From F23-D06 sp002392325 (GTDB taxonomy: Bacteria; Bacteroidota; Bacteroidia; Bacteroidales; WCHB1-69): a stretch of DNA of 61,649 bases. Position 1 is the stretch's first letter. Each line of letters starts with the position of its first letter. The stretch covers positions 1-61,649 of the forward strand of contig CAMORT010000007.1 in NCBI GenBank assembly GCA_946624065.1, in the 5' to 3' direction. The notes beneath the pieces were generated by a model that ran no database searches, had not been told where the DNA came from, and was given only the letters and a program-made list of their open reading frames with translations. Positions 41,330-50,927 of the stretch are shown here, piece by piece. The position numbers and the translations under genes are program-made.

Positions 41330-44300
41330 ATGAGAAAATTATTACTACTTGCCAGTCTAACTGCACTTTTTATTTTGGCTAAAGCCCAAGATTATTGTGA
41401 TACAGTAAGAGTAAAAGATACCCTATTTTTATGTGAAGATGTTTTTCCGTATCAATATTCAATTGACACACTTTCAATAAAAGATTCGAGTATTTATTTG
41501 TTGAGACCGATTTCTCAAACGGATACTTCTTATATATGGAGGTTAAAAGGTGTGGGGGGTGCTTGTGATACGATAGTAATGTTGCAAGTAACTGTAGATG
41601 AGCGCGTGTATGGTGACACTACAGTAGAGGCATGCGGCAGTTATACATGGTATGACAGCACTTACACAGTGTCAACAGACACAGCGACGCATATTTTTGT
41701 TAACAGTAGTGCTGGTGGTTGCGATAGTATAGTGACTTTGCACTTGACTGTTTACGAACCTTATGCTAAGGACACCTCACTTACAATATGTGCAAGTGCT
41801 TTGGACTCTTTTGTTTTTCACATGCAAGTTCCTGCTATAGATTCATTAATATCGGCTATTTCAGATGTGCATAGTACGATTGAGTTTACAAAACCAGGAA
41901 ATGGTTACGAGTGTGACAGTACGGTAAGGCTACATTTAACAGTTATACCCTTCCCGAAAGTAACATTGACAAACAGCAATCAGACTGTCGATTCAGGACA
42001 GTCAATTACCCCGATCACGGTGACGATAGAAAACGGAACGGATACTATTTATACTGGATTGCCGGATGGAATATTATTTGATACTGTAAACCACCAGTTT
42101 GTTGGTACGCCCACCAGCTCCGGAGTTTTCCACTACTCAGTTACCGCTCATGCTGATACATGTGCAATTGATATGGCAGAGGGGACTATTACGGTGAATG
42201 CATTGCACCCAGAATGCCAAATTCATGTTGGTCATAGTAAGGTGATGCCGAATTATTGTGTGGGTAATGTCGTTGAGATTATATTTAATGTCACGGGAGC
42301 ACAAGGTAATTGTTTTTATAGTTGGTTAAGTCCCAATCAGTATTCATCAAATACGCCCATTCTTCATCTAGATAGTTTTGCTGGAACTGATGCTGGACAG
42401 TATGTTCTTACGGTAACAGATTCAATAGGTTGTCATGTTTCAGATACGATTGTTCTAACAAATATGACTCCGAATGTTCAACTTTTACCAATTCAGGATA
42501 CTATACTTTGTGCGGGCGATACAATTACTTTACAGGCAGCATTAAGTGAAGAGATGATGGAAAATATATCTTTTACTTGGACAAAACCTAGTGGAGCCAC
42601 ATCTTCAGGACAAAACATCACGTTAAGCAATGTGACTGCAGCCGATAATGGGAAATATACAGTTACCGCCACTTCTACGCAGGGATCTTGTACCGCATCA
42701 GATACTATTGATGTGCAAGTTACAGTGAACACTCCAAATGCTGGCATTATCAATGTGACTGGTTCAATGGTCATTTGCGCTGGTGATACAAGCGTACTAA
42801 CGGCTTCTGCCATGGATAACACGGGGGAAATGATGTACACATGGAACCCAACCGCTGGTTTAAAAGATACTACAGGTAGTCAGGTTAGTGCCTATCCGAC
42901 ATCAACGACAATATATACGGTAACAGGTACCGCGTCTATAGGTTCCTGCACTGCCAAGAGCACGCAAGATGTTACGGTGACGGTGAACCCACTCCCTGAT
43001 GTGTCTATTTCAGGTAGAACTACATTCTGTGAGGGTGATACGGAAACACTGACAGCAGAGACAAGCGTTAATAATCCTATCTATCATTGGAGTAGTGGGA
43101 GTACCACTGATACCATTCATGTGACAACTGCGAACACATATTCTGTGACGGTGACTGATGGCAATGGTTGCAAGGGGGTTGAGTCATCTAATGTTGCTGT
43201 ACTTCCTGTCCCGGCTAAACCGATAATGAGTGTTACTCCAAACACGAATTGTGCTCAACCTAATGGTAAAATAATAATTACTCATCCAACGGGCAACGAT
43301 TACACATATTCGATTGATGGTGGAGAGTTCCAGACCAATCGTGTGTTCTCAAATCTAGGATCTGGCTCATATTTGATTATGGTAAGGAATTCTTCAGGTT
43401 GTGAAACAGAATCACTGGTGATAGTTGAGTCGAGCGGCAATGATGTTGATGCTCATGCTTCGGCCAATACGCCATGTGTTGGAGCAACGATCATGTTGAA
43501 CGGTACTTCTTCCACACCGGGTGTTACATATGAATGGTCAGGTCCTAATGGTTATAGTTCTTCACAGAAAAATCCACAAATCCCAAATGCGGAGGTGGCC
43601 GATGCCGGCACTTACATGCTGACAGTGACGCAGAATTCCACCAGTTGCTCGAAAACCGTTACTGTGGATGTGCAAGTGAACCCGCTCCCTGATGTGTCTA
43701 TTTCAGGCATAACTACATTCTGTGAGGGTGATATGGCAACACTGACAGCAGAGACAAGCGTTAATAATCCTATCTATCATTGGAGTAGTGGGAGTACCAC
43801 TGATACCATTCATGTGACAACTGCGAACACATATTCTGTGACAGTGACGGACAATAATCATTGCGAGAATTCTGCATCAAAGACCGTGACGGTTAATCCT
43901 CTTCCAATTGTAACGATTGCTAGCGATAAAGAAGTTTTATGCGCTGGAGATTCCACTTTGATGGTTGTGACGGGTGCTTCTGATTATAGTTGGGACAATG
44001 GCGAGAGTGGGGACACGATTTGGGTGGATACGGCAGGAACATATACAGTTACTGGTACGGATGCGAATGGATGTTCCAATACCGCAACTATAACCATAAA
44101 GATCCACTCCTTGCCTAATGTGACTATCAATGGAACTGCTACTGTATGTTATGGCGAGAGTGCACATTGGAGCGCCCAAGGAGGAGAATCATACAAATGG
44201 TCTTCTGTTACCGATACTACTACCATTTCTATAGATAGCATTTGTAATGTTTCAACAGAAGGACAATACATCGTTATTGGCGTTGACACTAATGGATGTT

Positions 44301-47300
44301 CAAGCAGTGATACGATAACCCTACAAGTGAACCATCCATCGGTTACTTTGGCCGACATAAGAGATATGACGATTTGTATGGGAGGTAGTTTTGCTTTAAG
44401 TGCCGTGTTGCAAGATTCAATAGATACAATAAACTATTGTTGGATAACGCCCAATGAGGATACATTATATCAAAAGGATTTCCTGCTGAGTAATGTTTCC
44501 GAGAGTGATGCCGGAGAATATATGCTGATAGCGACTGCTGCAGACACATTGAATGGTGTCTTTTGTAGTGCTTCAGATACGGATAGATTTTCTATTTTGC
44601 TGAATGCTCCCGTTGTTGGTGCTATTTCCTTTTCAGGTGATACACTTATATGTTACGGAGATACTGCTATATTGAGTGCTTCCGTTGCAGACAATGAGGG
44701 GACTTTAACTTATGCATGGAGTTCTTTCAGTAATGATACGTCAAATACAGTTTCAGTTTCCCCCATAGAAACAACTTCTTATACCGTGACTGTTACTGCA
44801 ACTCAGAATGTGAACAATGTAACTTGTTCTGTTGTGGATAGCGCATCGGTGAATGTGGTGGTCAAGGCTTTACCAACGATAAGTATTAGCGGAGAAAGCG
44901 CTATTTGTGTTGGCGATACTGCAACATTGACTGTTGCAGGCGGTGTGCAATATGTTTGGAGTAATGCTTCGCAGGATACATTATCAACAAATGCTTTCTT
45001 GCAAGTTGTGGACGGTGGCGAATATTGGGTGAAAGGAACGGGTGAAAACGGATGTGTGAATTATGACACTGTGATTGTGACTGTTAATGTGCCGAGTCCG
45101 GAGAAACTGATTAAGAATGAATGTGAATCATATACTTGGTATGACTCTACCTATTATTTTGAAGGTACTTATCTTTACCCCCATCCAGACACTAATGGTT
45201 GCACACAGGTGGATACACTTATACTATCTATTCGTCATGGTACACATAATGTGATAGACACTACGGTCTGCAATAGTTTTGAGTGGCAATTCCCTGATAG
45301 TACAATTCAGTGCGTATCTACAGGTGTGTATATGTTTGAATATGAGAATGAAACAGGTTGTCCAAGTGCTGACACCTTATATCTTACTGTAGTAAACAGT
45401 CCAGTGGACACTATCTTTGATGAGATTTGTCAACATGAAGTATATGCTTTTAGATCCGATAGTGTTATGTATGATTCTGTGGGAGTTTTTGAGCGTAAAA
45501 TATATGATGGTTATGACAGTTTGACATACTGTGATAGTTTGCACCTGTTGATTCTGACGGTGAATCCGGTGTACAATATTATAATAGATAGCACGGTGTG
45601 CGACAAACTGATTTGGGAAGACAGTATATATACGCAAAGCGATACTATTTCAAAAACGCTTATAACCCAATTTGGCTGTGATAGTGTGGTGACGATCAAT
45701 CTGATAGTGAATCACTCGATTTCAACTCAAGATACGGTTGAGGTATGTGGTCAATATGCATGGCAAGAGGTTGATAGTGTTTATACATCTTCGGGTGATT
45801 ATCAATACACGTTTGTGCGAGAGAACGGTTGTGACAGTGTTGTGACCTTGCATCTGATAGTTAACCCCGTCTATAATGACACTATAGAACAAGTTGTTTG
45901 TGATAGTTTGTTGTGGGAGGGTGAGGTGTATAAGCAAAGTGGTATATACACGGATACTCTTTCTACCTTGTTAGGTTGTGATAGTGTGGTGACGATCAAT
46001 TTGACGGTAAATAATTCGATTGCAGTTAGGGCAATGGCGGAATCGTGCGGCTCGTACGATTGGGAAGGTTTAATTTGTGATACTACAGGTGTTTATTTCC
46101 AGACTTTCCAGAATGATGTGGGATGTGATAGTGTCGTGACATTGTCATTGACTGTCCATCCGGTTTATAATGATACGATAGAACGAGTTGTTTGTTATCA
46201 GTTTGATTGGAATGGGGAGACATATAATTATGACACTTTGATAGTCGTAATGGACACAACAGAATATGGGTGTGACAGCAATAAGTTTTATCGATATAAG
46301 GTAGTACAACCGGCCACCATAACTCTTACACCAGCATCAGACACAACCATTTGTTTAAATAGCAGTGTTGAATTGCATGCGTCTGTATCTGGGGAAGGGA
46401 ATCATCAAACGAGTTTCCTGTGGCTGGATAGCGGATGGCCACATCCAGATACTGTGGTCAGTCCGAATGCAGATACGACAACATATTGGCTTAATATACA
46501 AGATACCACAACATATGAAAATACCCAATGTGTAATAGATAGCAATGTTAGTATTACTGTTGTAGTTGTGCCAAATCCTCCAATTGGTCTTATTATGGGT
46601 GATACCATGGTGTGTCAGAACCAGTTTTTGGTTTACAAGTATTCGGAAGATATGGATGTTGAACAATATGAGTATGAATGGTATTGGAACGGATATACGC
46701 TTCTTGATACGGATGCGGTAACCCTGTACACCCCAGTCTTAGGTATAGATAATGACACGACTTATCAGTTGGTTGTGCGAGTTACGGCCAAAGATGAACA
46801 AAGATGCTCTTCTGAGACCGCATTAGATGTGTATGTTTGTCCATCTGTGACTCCTTCCAAAGTGACAGTGTTACGGAAAGGGATGAGTAATATTCTTTAT
46901 TGTGACACGGCTTCAGTGCCTACGGCATCAACAGATATAGTGGAATATCAATGGGGTTATACGGTAAAGAGCACCGGGGAAGAACAAGTCCCCGCCCCAT
47001 CGTGGAATCAGCGATATTATGCATATTTGAATGGTATTGACACGGTTGCTAATCTTTATTGGGTTGAGACTCGAGTAGAAGGGAACAATAATTTCTGTGT
47101 TAACCGGTCATATTATCTGGAAGACCCCCAAGGCAGCCCATTGAGCGTGGATGACCTTCAACCGTTTGAGGTCCATGCTTATGTTAGCGGTGATCTTTTG
47201 TTGGTGGATGTTGATAATCCACAGATGAGGCCTGTAAAGGCGGATTTGTATGATATCCAAGGTCGTTTGATTCATCATTACTTCGTAGGGGATGATATGG

Positions 47301-47398
47301 AATTACATGTGCAATTGCCTTTCAGTTATGCCAAAGGAGTATATCTGTTGCGATTGATGGTAGGTAACAATGTTTATTCAACTAAATTAATCCGATAG
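41330..47398 (+). CDS. 2022-residue T9SS adhesin with Ig-like repeats
   Basis: Signal peptide about 1-19 (ending LAKAQ). The mature part is a chain of Ig/PKD-like modules of 75-100 residues with paired cysteines. The N- and C-terminal thirds repeat the pattern CGSYTWYDSTY...GCDSIVTLHLTV (later VCDSLLWEGEVY...GCDSVVTINLTV). The middle carries units such as TTFCEGD...YHWSSGSTTDTI and ICAGDTSVLTAS. The last 75 residues form a T9SS sorting domain (VHAYVSGDLLLVDVD, LYDIQGRLI, GVYLLRLMVGNNVYSTKLIR). Two modules share a 105-base identical stretch. Expected as a long surface fibre or adhesin. It is the first gene of an eight-gene operon; the next starts 2 bases after its stop. No clear TAnnTTTG box was found ahead of it. 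Confidence 0.9.
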   Translation: MRKLLLLASLTALFILAKAQDYCDTVRVKDTLFLCEDVFPYQYSIDTLSIKDSSIYLLRPISQTDTSYIWRLKGVGGACDTIVMLQVTVDERVYGDTTVEACGSYTWYDSTYTVSTDTATHIFVNSSAGGCDSIVTLHLTVYEPYAKDTSLTICASALDSFVFHMQVPAIDSLISAISDVHSTIEFTKPGNGYECDSTVRLHLTVIPFPKVTLTNSNQTVDSGQSITPITVTIENGTDTIYTGLPDGILFDTVNHQFVGTPTSSGVFHYSVTAHADTCAIDMAEGTITVNALHPECQIHVGHSKVMPNYCVGNVVEIIFNVTGAQGNCFYSWLSPNQYSSNTPILHLDSFAGTDAGQYVLTVTDSIGCHVSDTIVLTNMTPNVQLLPIQDTILCAGDTITLQAALSEEMMENISFTWTKPSGATSSGQNITLSNVTAADNGKYTVTATSTQGSCTASDTIDVQVTVNTPNAGIINVTGSMVICAGDTSVLTASAMDNTGEMMYTWNPTAGLKDTTGSQVSAYPTSTTIYTVTGTASIGSCTAKSTQDVTVTVNPLPDVSISGRTTFCEGDTETLTAETSVNNPIYHWSSGSTTDTIHVTTANTYSVTVTDGNGCKGVESSNVAVLPVPAKPIMSVTPNTNCAQPNGKIIITHPTGNDYTYSIDGGEFQTNRVFSNLGSGSYLIMVRNSSGCETESLVIVESSGNDVDAHASANTPCVGATIMLNGTSSTPGVTYEWSGPNGYSSSQKNPQIPNAEVADAGTYMLTVTQNSTSCSKTVTVDVQVNPLPDVSISGITTFCEGDMATLTAETSVNNPIYHWSSGSTTDTIHVTTANTYSVTVTDNNHCENSASKTVTVNPLPIVTIASDKEVLCAGDSTLMVVTGASDYSWDNGESGDTIWVDTAGTYTVTGTDANGCSNTATITIKIHSLPNVTINGTATVCYGESAHWSAQGGESYKWSSVTDTTTISIDSICNVSTEGQYIVIGVDTNGCSSSDTITLQVNHPSVTLADIRDMTICMGGSFALSAVLQDSIDTINYCWITPNEDTLYQKDFLLSNVSESDAGEYMLIATAADTLNGVFCSASDTDRFSILLNAPVVGAISFSGDTLICYGDTAILSASVADNEGTLTYAWSSFSNDTSNTVSVSPIETTSYTVTVTATQNVNNVTCSVVDSASVNVVVKALPTISISGESAICVGDTATLTVAGGVQYVWSNASQDTLSTNAFLQVVDGGEYWVKGTGENGCVNYDTVIVTVNVPSPEKLIKNECESYTWYDSTYYFEGTYLYPHPDTNGCTQVDTLILSIRHGTHNVIDTTVCNSFEWQFPDSTIQCVSTGVYMFEYENETGCPSADTLYLTVVNSPVDTIFDEICQHEVYAFRSDSVMYDSVGVFERKIYDGYDSLTYCDSLHLLILTVNPVYNIIIDSTVCDKLIWEDSIYTQSDTISKTLITQFGCDSVVTINLIVNHSISTQDTVEVCGQYAWQEVDSVYTSSGDYQYTFVRENGCDSVVTLHLIVNPVYNDTIEQVVCDSLLWEGEVYKQSGIYTDTLSTLLGCDSVVTINLTVNNSIAVRAMAESCGSYDWEGLICDTTGVYFQTFQNDVGCDSVVTLSLTVHPVYNDTIERVVCYQFDWNGETYNYDTLIVVMDTTEYGCDSNKFYRYKVVQPATITLTPASDTTICLNSSVELHASVSGEGNHQTSFLWLDSGWPHPDTVVSPNADTTTYWLNIQDTTTYENTQCVIDSNVSITVVVVPNPPIGLIMGDTMVCQNQFLVYKYSEDMDVEQYEYEWYWNGYTLLDTDAVTLYTPVLGIDNDTTYQLVVRVTAKDEQRCSSETALDVYVCPSVTPSKVTVLRKGMSNILYCDTASVPTASTDIVEYQWGYTVKSTGEEQVPAPSWNQRYYAYLNGIDTVANLYWVETRVEGNNNFCVNRSYYLEDPQGSPLSVDDLQPFEVHAYVSGDLLLVDVDNPQMRPVKADLYDIQGRLIHHYFVGDDMELHVQLPFSYAKGVYLLRLMVGNNVYSTKLIR
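43045..43149 (+). repeat. internal duplication, copy 1
   Basis: 105 bases identical to 43738-43842, offset 693 bases (231 codons), within one Ig-like module of the adhesin gene. Similarity continues leftwards with a few changes to about 42983. Confidence 0.9.
43738..43842 (+). repeat. internal duplication, copy 2
   Basis: Second copy of the 105-base identical segment; the left flank from 43676 is also nearly identical to 42983 onwards. Confidence 0.9.
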
Positions 47399-47400
47399 TC

Positions 47401-48948
47401 ATGAAAAGAGTTAGCAAATATTTCGTTATGGTTTTTCTCTGTTGTGCTGCTACTTCTTTTACGATGGCACAAGGGGAAGGGATTTCAAAGACAGACGTGA
47501 TGCAGGCCAATCGAAAGGTTTTCGAGTTGGTGAACCGTTATGCAACTTATTCTGATTTCACTCAAGATTACCAGAAAAACATCACTTGGTTCAACTATCT
47601 TTTCCGACAAGATAATTTCATAGAAGTCCCAAAGGATTTGTTATCATGGTATACATCAAATACGGACAATCAGGATATGGTCACATTGGTGGATTACAAG
47701 AATTTTGTTGCCACGCACTATGATGAATTGTCCTATTACGAAGTGAAAGACGCTCACATCATACGAACAGAAATTAAACCAGACAGGATTAATTATCAGG
47801 TGGAGGTGACAAAAGTTGAAACACTCAAGAAGAGCAAAGTGACAGACTCGTGTAAGGTGATATTGCATATTACCTATTCCGCGAATGATCGCAATGCTTT
47901 GATAACAGGAATTACATGGAGTAGGAAAGGCGCATATTTTCAGTCCTATCTGATGGCCAAATATATTGTGAAAGACGAAAAGAGCAAGGCGATACCCAAG
48001 TCGGTGAAAACAAATGAGGGCGTTGTTCTTGGCACAAAACCGGTGGTTGTCAATCAAAATGATTATGTGTCAGATGTGCTAGGGTTGAATGTGGCAGTGC
48101 TTTCCTTAGACTCGACGGAGGAAGGCCGCGAGCGCACTTATTACGTGGAAAGCAAGAAAAACTGTTTCGGTTTGTCCGCTGACTTTATGTATGGGTTGAA
48201 AGATGTTGAGCACTATTTGTTGGCAGATCTGGGGAATTGTGTGTTTGACAATATTAAGGGTTCTACGATGAATTGGCATGTGGGATTTAATTACTATAGG
48301 CAACTTCTTTTGACCAATAGAAATCGTTTGGGATTGGACCTTGGATTGATGTTAGGCAAGTATCACATGACATTTGGTTGTGATTACCAAGATCAATATA
48401 TTGCCACGGATGCGGATAACGCTGTTTATAACCGGTATGTGTTTATTCGGGATTACAAAGAAAAGACTGGCAATGTAAGTATCACATTGCCAGTGGCTCT
48501 GCGCTATGACCGTTTTGTGAGCAAAAATGTTTCTTTGGCACTCAGTATAGGTGTTAGAGGACATCTGCTTATTCCACAAAAGACAAAAGTATCGTTTGAT
48601 GGTGAATACGCTGGGTTGTATTCAGACTTGTTCAACATTTACATGGACCAGAATGGTTATTACGACTATGGCACATTTGAGAATTGTGATTTAGACAGCA
48701 AAGGGAATGCTAGTAAGACGATAGCCGCAACTGTTTTTGGCACATTAGGTATTCAATACTTTGTTACTAAGTCATGGTCCATAGATGTGCATCTTATGTA
48801 TGATTATTTGTTGACTAAGGCGTTGAAGCAGGAAACGGGATGCCATCTTTCGTCAGATTACAATAGTTTTCAAAGTTTCACATATTTCATGAGCAACCTG
48901 CCCCAACACTATCTGGGTGTGAATTTGCGTGTCAAATATAATTTTTAG
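47401..48948 (+). CDS. outer-membrane beta-barrel protein, unknown function
   Basis: 515 residues: a signal peptide (about 1-23, ending SFTMAQ), a periplasmic-type N-terminal half with no recognised domain, and from about residue 255 a series of amphipathic strands (FGLSADFMYGLKD, WHVGFNYYRQLL, RLGLDLGLMLGKY, NVSLALSIGVRGHLL, TVFGTLGIQYF) ending in LGVNLRVKYNF with the terminal Phe usual for outer-membrane proteins. The 2-base spacing to the adhesin gene suggests coupled translation, so it may anchor or display the adhesin. Confidence 0.82.
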   Translation: MKRVSKYFVMVFLCCAATSFTMAQGEGISKTDVMQANRKVFELVNRYATYSDFTQDYQKNITWFNYLFRQDNFIEVPKDLLSWYTSNTDNQDMVTLVDYKNFVATHYDELSYYEVKDAHIIRTEIKPDRINYQVEVTKVETLKKSKVTDSCKVILHITYSANDRNALITGITWSRKGAYFQSYLMAKYIVKDEKSKAIPKSVKTNEGVVLGTKPVVVNQNDYVSDVLGLNVAVLSLDSTEEGRERTYYVESKKNCFGLSADFMYGLKDVEHYLLADLGNCVFDNIKGSTMNWHVGFNYYRQLLLTNRNRLGLDLGLMLGKYHMTFGCDYQDQYIATDADNAVYNRYVFIRDYKEKTGNVSITLPVALRYDRFVSKNVSLALSIGVRGHLLIPQKTKVSFDGEYAGLYSDLFNIYMDQNGYYDYGTFENCDLDSKGNASKTIAATVFGTLGIQYFVTKSWSIDVHLMYDYLLTKALKQETGCHLSSDYNSFQSFTYFMSNLPQHYLGVNLRVKYNF

Positions 48949-48966
48949 TTCAAAATCAAGAGATAA

Positions 48967-49563
48967 ATGAAGAGATCGATTATAACAGCTATTGCCACTA
49001 CAGTGCTGCTTCTTTCAGGAACGGTGTCCGCGCAGCATTTTTATTTTTTCTGTATTAACACAACTGAAAAATTCAACGCTCGATGGGTGGTGGAGCAGAT
49101 AGAACCCATACTGGCTGGAATGGAGAAAGGGGATAAGTTTACCGTCTATTATACAGCTGGAACAGACAAATCGGATGTCATCTTGGAAGAATTGGTTATA
49201 GACGATTATGATTTTTGGCAATCCAAGAAGGAAAAACTCAAATTGTTTGAGGCAGAAAAAATCAAATGTAACGCTAATGCCAACATAGAAAATATATCGA
49301 GTATTTTTGATAAAATCTATGATTTTGACCGTAATGGGTTGCAAAGTCCTTATACTATAGATGTCTATTGGTTCGGAGATGACGCTCACTATGAGGAACT
49401 TGGTGAATCGTTAATCCTGAATGTGTATATGGCTTGTGCAGGCAACAGCACATGGAACCAATTAATCCTACGCAACAACAATTCAACTCCGTTGAAAACA
49501 AACAAAGTGCAAGAACTTTTGCATTCAAAAATTCTGAAAACTGATAATATTTATATTCGTTAA
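48967..49563 (+). CDS. small exported protein, possibly vWA-like fold
   Basis: 198 residues with a signal peptide (about 1-22, ending VSAQ). The predicted order of hydrophobic strands (HFYFFCIN, KFTVYYTAG, TIDVYWFGDDA, LILNVYMACAG) alternating with helices is what a Rossmann-like or vWA-like domain would show, but the MIDAS motif DxSxS is absent (INTTEKF is at that place). Family not recognised. Third gene of the operon, between the barrel and the kinase. Confidence 0.75.
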   Translation: MKRSIITAIATTVLLLSGTVSAQHFYFFCINTTEKFNARWVVEQIEPILAGMEKGDKFTVYYTAGTDKSDVILEELVIDDYDFWQSKKEKLKLFEAEKIKCNANANIENISSIFDKIYDFDRNGLQSPYTIDVYWFGDDAHYEELGESLILNVYMACAGNSTWNQLILRNNNSTPLKTNKVQELLHSKILKTDNIYIR

Positions 49564-49602
49564 GGGTCTAAACTGAAAAATAATCTAAAATTTCACTAAA
49601 AT

Positions 49603-50895
49603 ATGATTAAAGAACTGCCAGAAAGATGCGATTTTGCTCCAGGTGATTTTATAGATGAGGAGTTTAAGGTGGTAAAATTGTTGGGAGAAGGGAATTTTGG
49701 GGTGGTATATCAGGTGACGGATAATAAAGACAGAGAATATGCACTGAAAATACTGCCCTTGTGGAAACGAGAGACCAATGAACGGGAGGATTTGAGTCTT
49801 CAGTTCCAAAAAGAATTCGAGGTTGGGCACATAGCAAGTGACTATTTGGTGTACTCTTATTTTTACGATTGGATTCACGGCAATCCATATTTTCTGATGG
49901 ATTATTGTCCGAATGGCGATTTGTATAGTGTTTTGGAGGATAAGAAATCGGATTTTGAGTTGCTGATGTGCCAGATTCTTCTTGGTTTGAAGGCCTTGCA
50001 CACACATAATAAAGTGTATCGTGATTTAAAGCCCGCAAATATTTTGATTACGCGGAATGGAACTGCTGTATTGTCCGATTTTGGCACTTGTGATGATATA
50101 CACATGACTACTTCAAGATGGAAAAATTTGTTTAAAAAAACGGAGTCTTTCGGCACATTCGCTTACATGTCACCAGAGCAGATGAATCCCAAGAAATCAG
50201 TGTCCACATCGCGGCCTACTACGGATATCTTTTCGTTTGGTGTAATGCTTTATGAATTGTTGTTTAAGAAATACCCGTTCGGTGCATTGGAGAGCAAAAG
50301 TGATTTGAAGGGTTATGCTAAAAATGTAGAGAATGGGAAGTGGGATGCGACGGTTTTTAATGATAAAGAAAGCAAGGTGGGGAAATTCTGGAAGGAGATT
50401 ATTGCAGGATGCTTGGAACCCGACTATAAAAAGAGATTCCAAAAGGTGGATGATGTGTTGGAGAAGATCCCTTACTATAAGGATCATAAAGTTGAGGATA
50501 GTGCGGCTATCCCACCTGTAGGAAAGAGCAAAGGTATGATTTTAAGAATTGTCCATGGCGAGGAACTGGGCAAGATATATAACCTCAATGATTTTTTGGC
50601 GCAAAAACAGATACGTGTTACGATCGGACGCTATAATGAGGATTGTACAAATGACATTGACTTGGTGGACAACAAAACCTCCTATATTTCCCGCAAGCAT
50701 TGTACGTTGGAATACGAGAACAAGAAATGGTATATAAAAGACGGACAAAGTTTTCAGGGTGAGTGGTATTATTCGACAAATGGTACAAGCGTGAATTTCA
50801 AGGAGTTGTACCAAACAGAGGAGAGGATGCTATTGAATGCTGGAGATACCGTTTCAATCGGAAAAATCAGGTTAAGTGTTGAAAATTTATATTAA
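49603..50895 (+). CDS. Hanks-type Ser/Thr kinase with C-terminal FHA domain
   Basis: 430 residues with no membrane segment, so cytoplasmic. The kinase domain (about 20-290) has GEGNFG from residue 28, the ATP-binding Lys49 in YALKI, a catalytic loop VYRDLKPAN (Asp141, with Tyr in place of the usual His), DFG from Asp159, an activation segment ending GTFAYMSPEQ, and DIFSFGVMLYELL. The C-terminal FHA domain (about 325-425) carries TIGRYNEDCTNDIDL, SYISRKHC and STNGTSVNF. FHA domains bind phosphothreonine, so the kinase may bind its own phosphorylated partners. Downstream genes encode a second FHA protein and a PP2C phosphatase. Confidence 0.94.
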   Translation: MIKELPERCDFAPGDFIDEEFKVVKLLGEGNFGVVYQVTDNKDREYALKILPLWKRETNEREDLSLQFQKEFEVGHIASDYLVYSYFYDWIHGNPYFLMDYCPNGDLYSVLEDKKSDFELLMCQILLGLKALHTHNKVYRDLKPANILITRNGTAVLSDFGTCDDIHMTTSRWKNLFKKTESFGTFAYMSPEQMNPKKSVSTSRPTTDIFSFGVMLYELLFKKYPFGALESKSDLKGYAKNVENGKWDATVFNDKESKVGKFWKEIIAGCLEPDYKKRFQKVDDVLEKIPYYKDHKVEDSAAIPPVGKSKGMILRIVHGEELGKIYNLNDFLAQKQIRVTIGRYNEDCTNDIDLVDNKTSYISRKHCTLEYENKKWYIKDGQSFQGEWYYSTNGTSVNFKELYQTEERMLLNAGDTVSIGKIRLSVENLY

Positions 50896-50927
50896 TTCAA
50901 TTATTATATTCATTAAATCAATTTATT

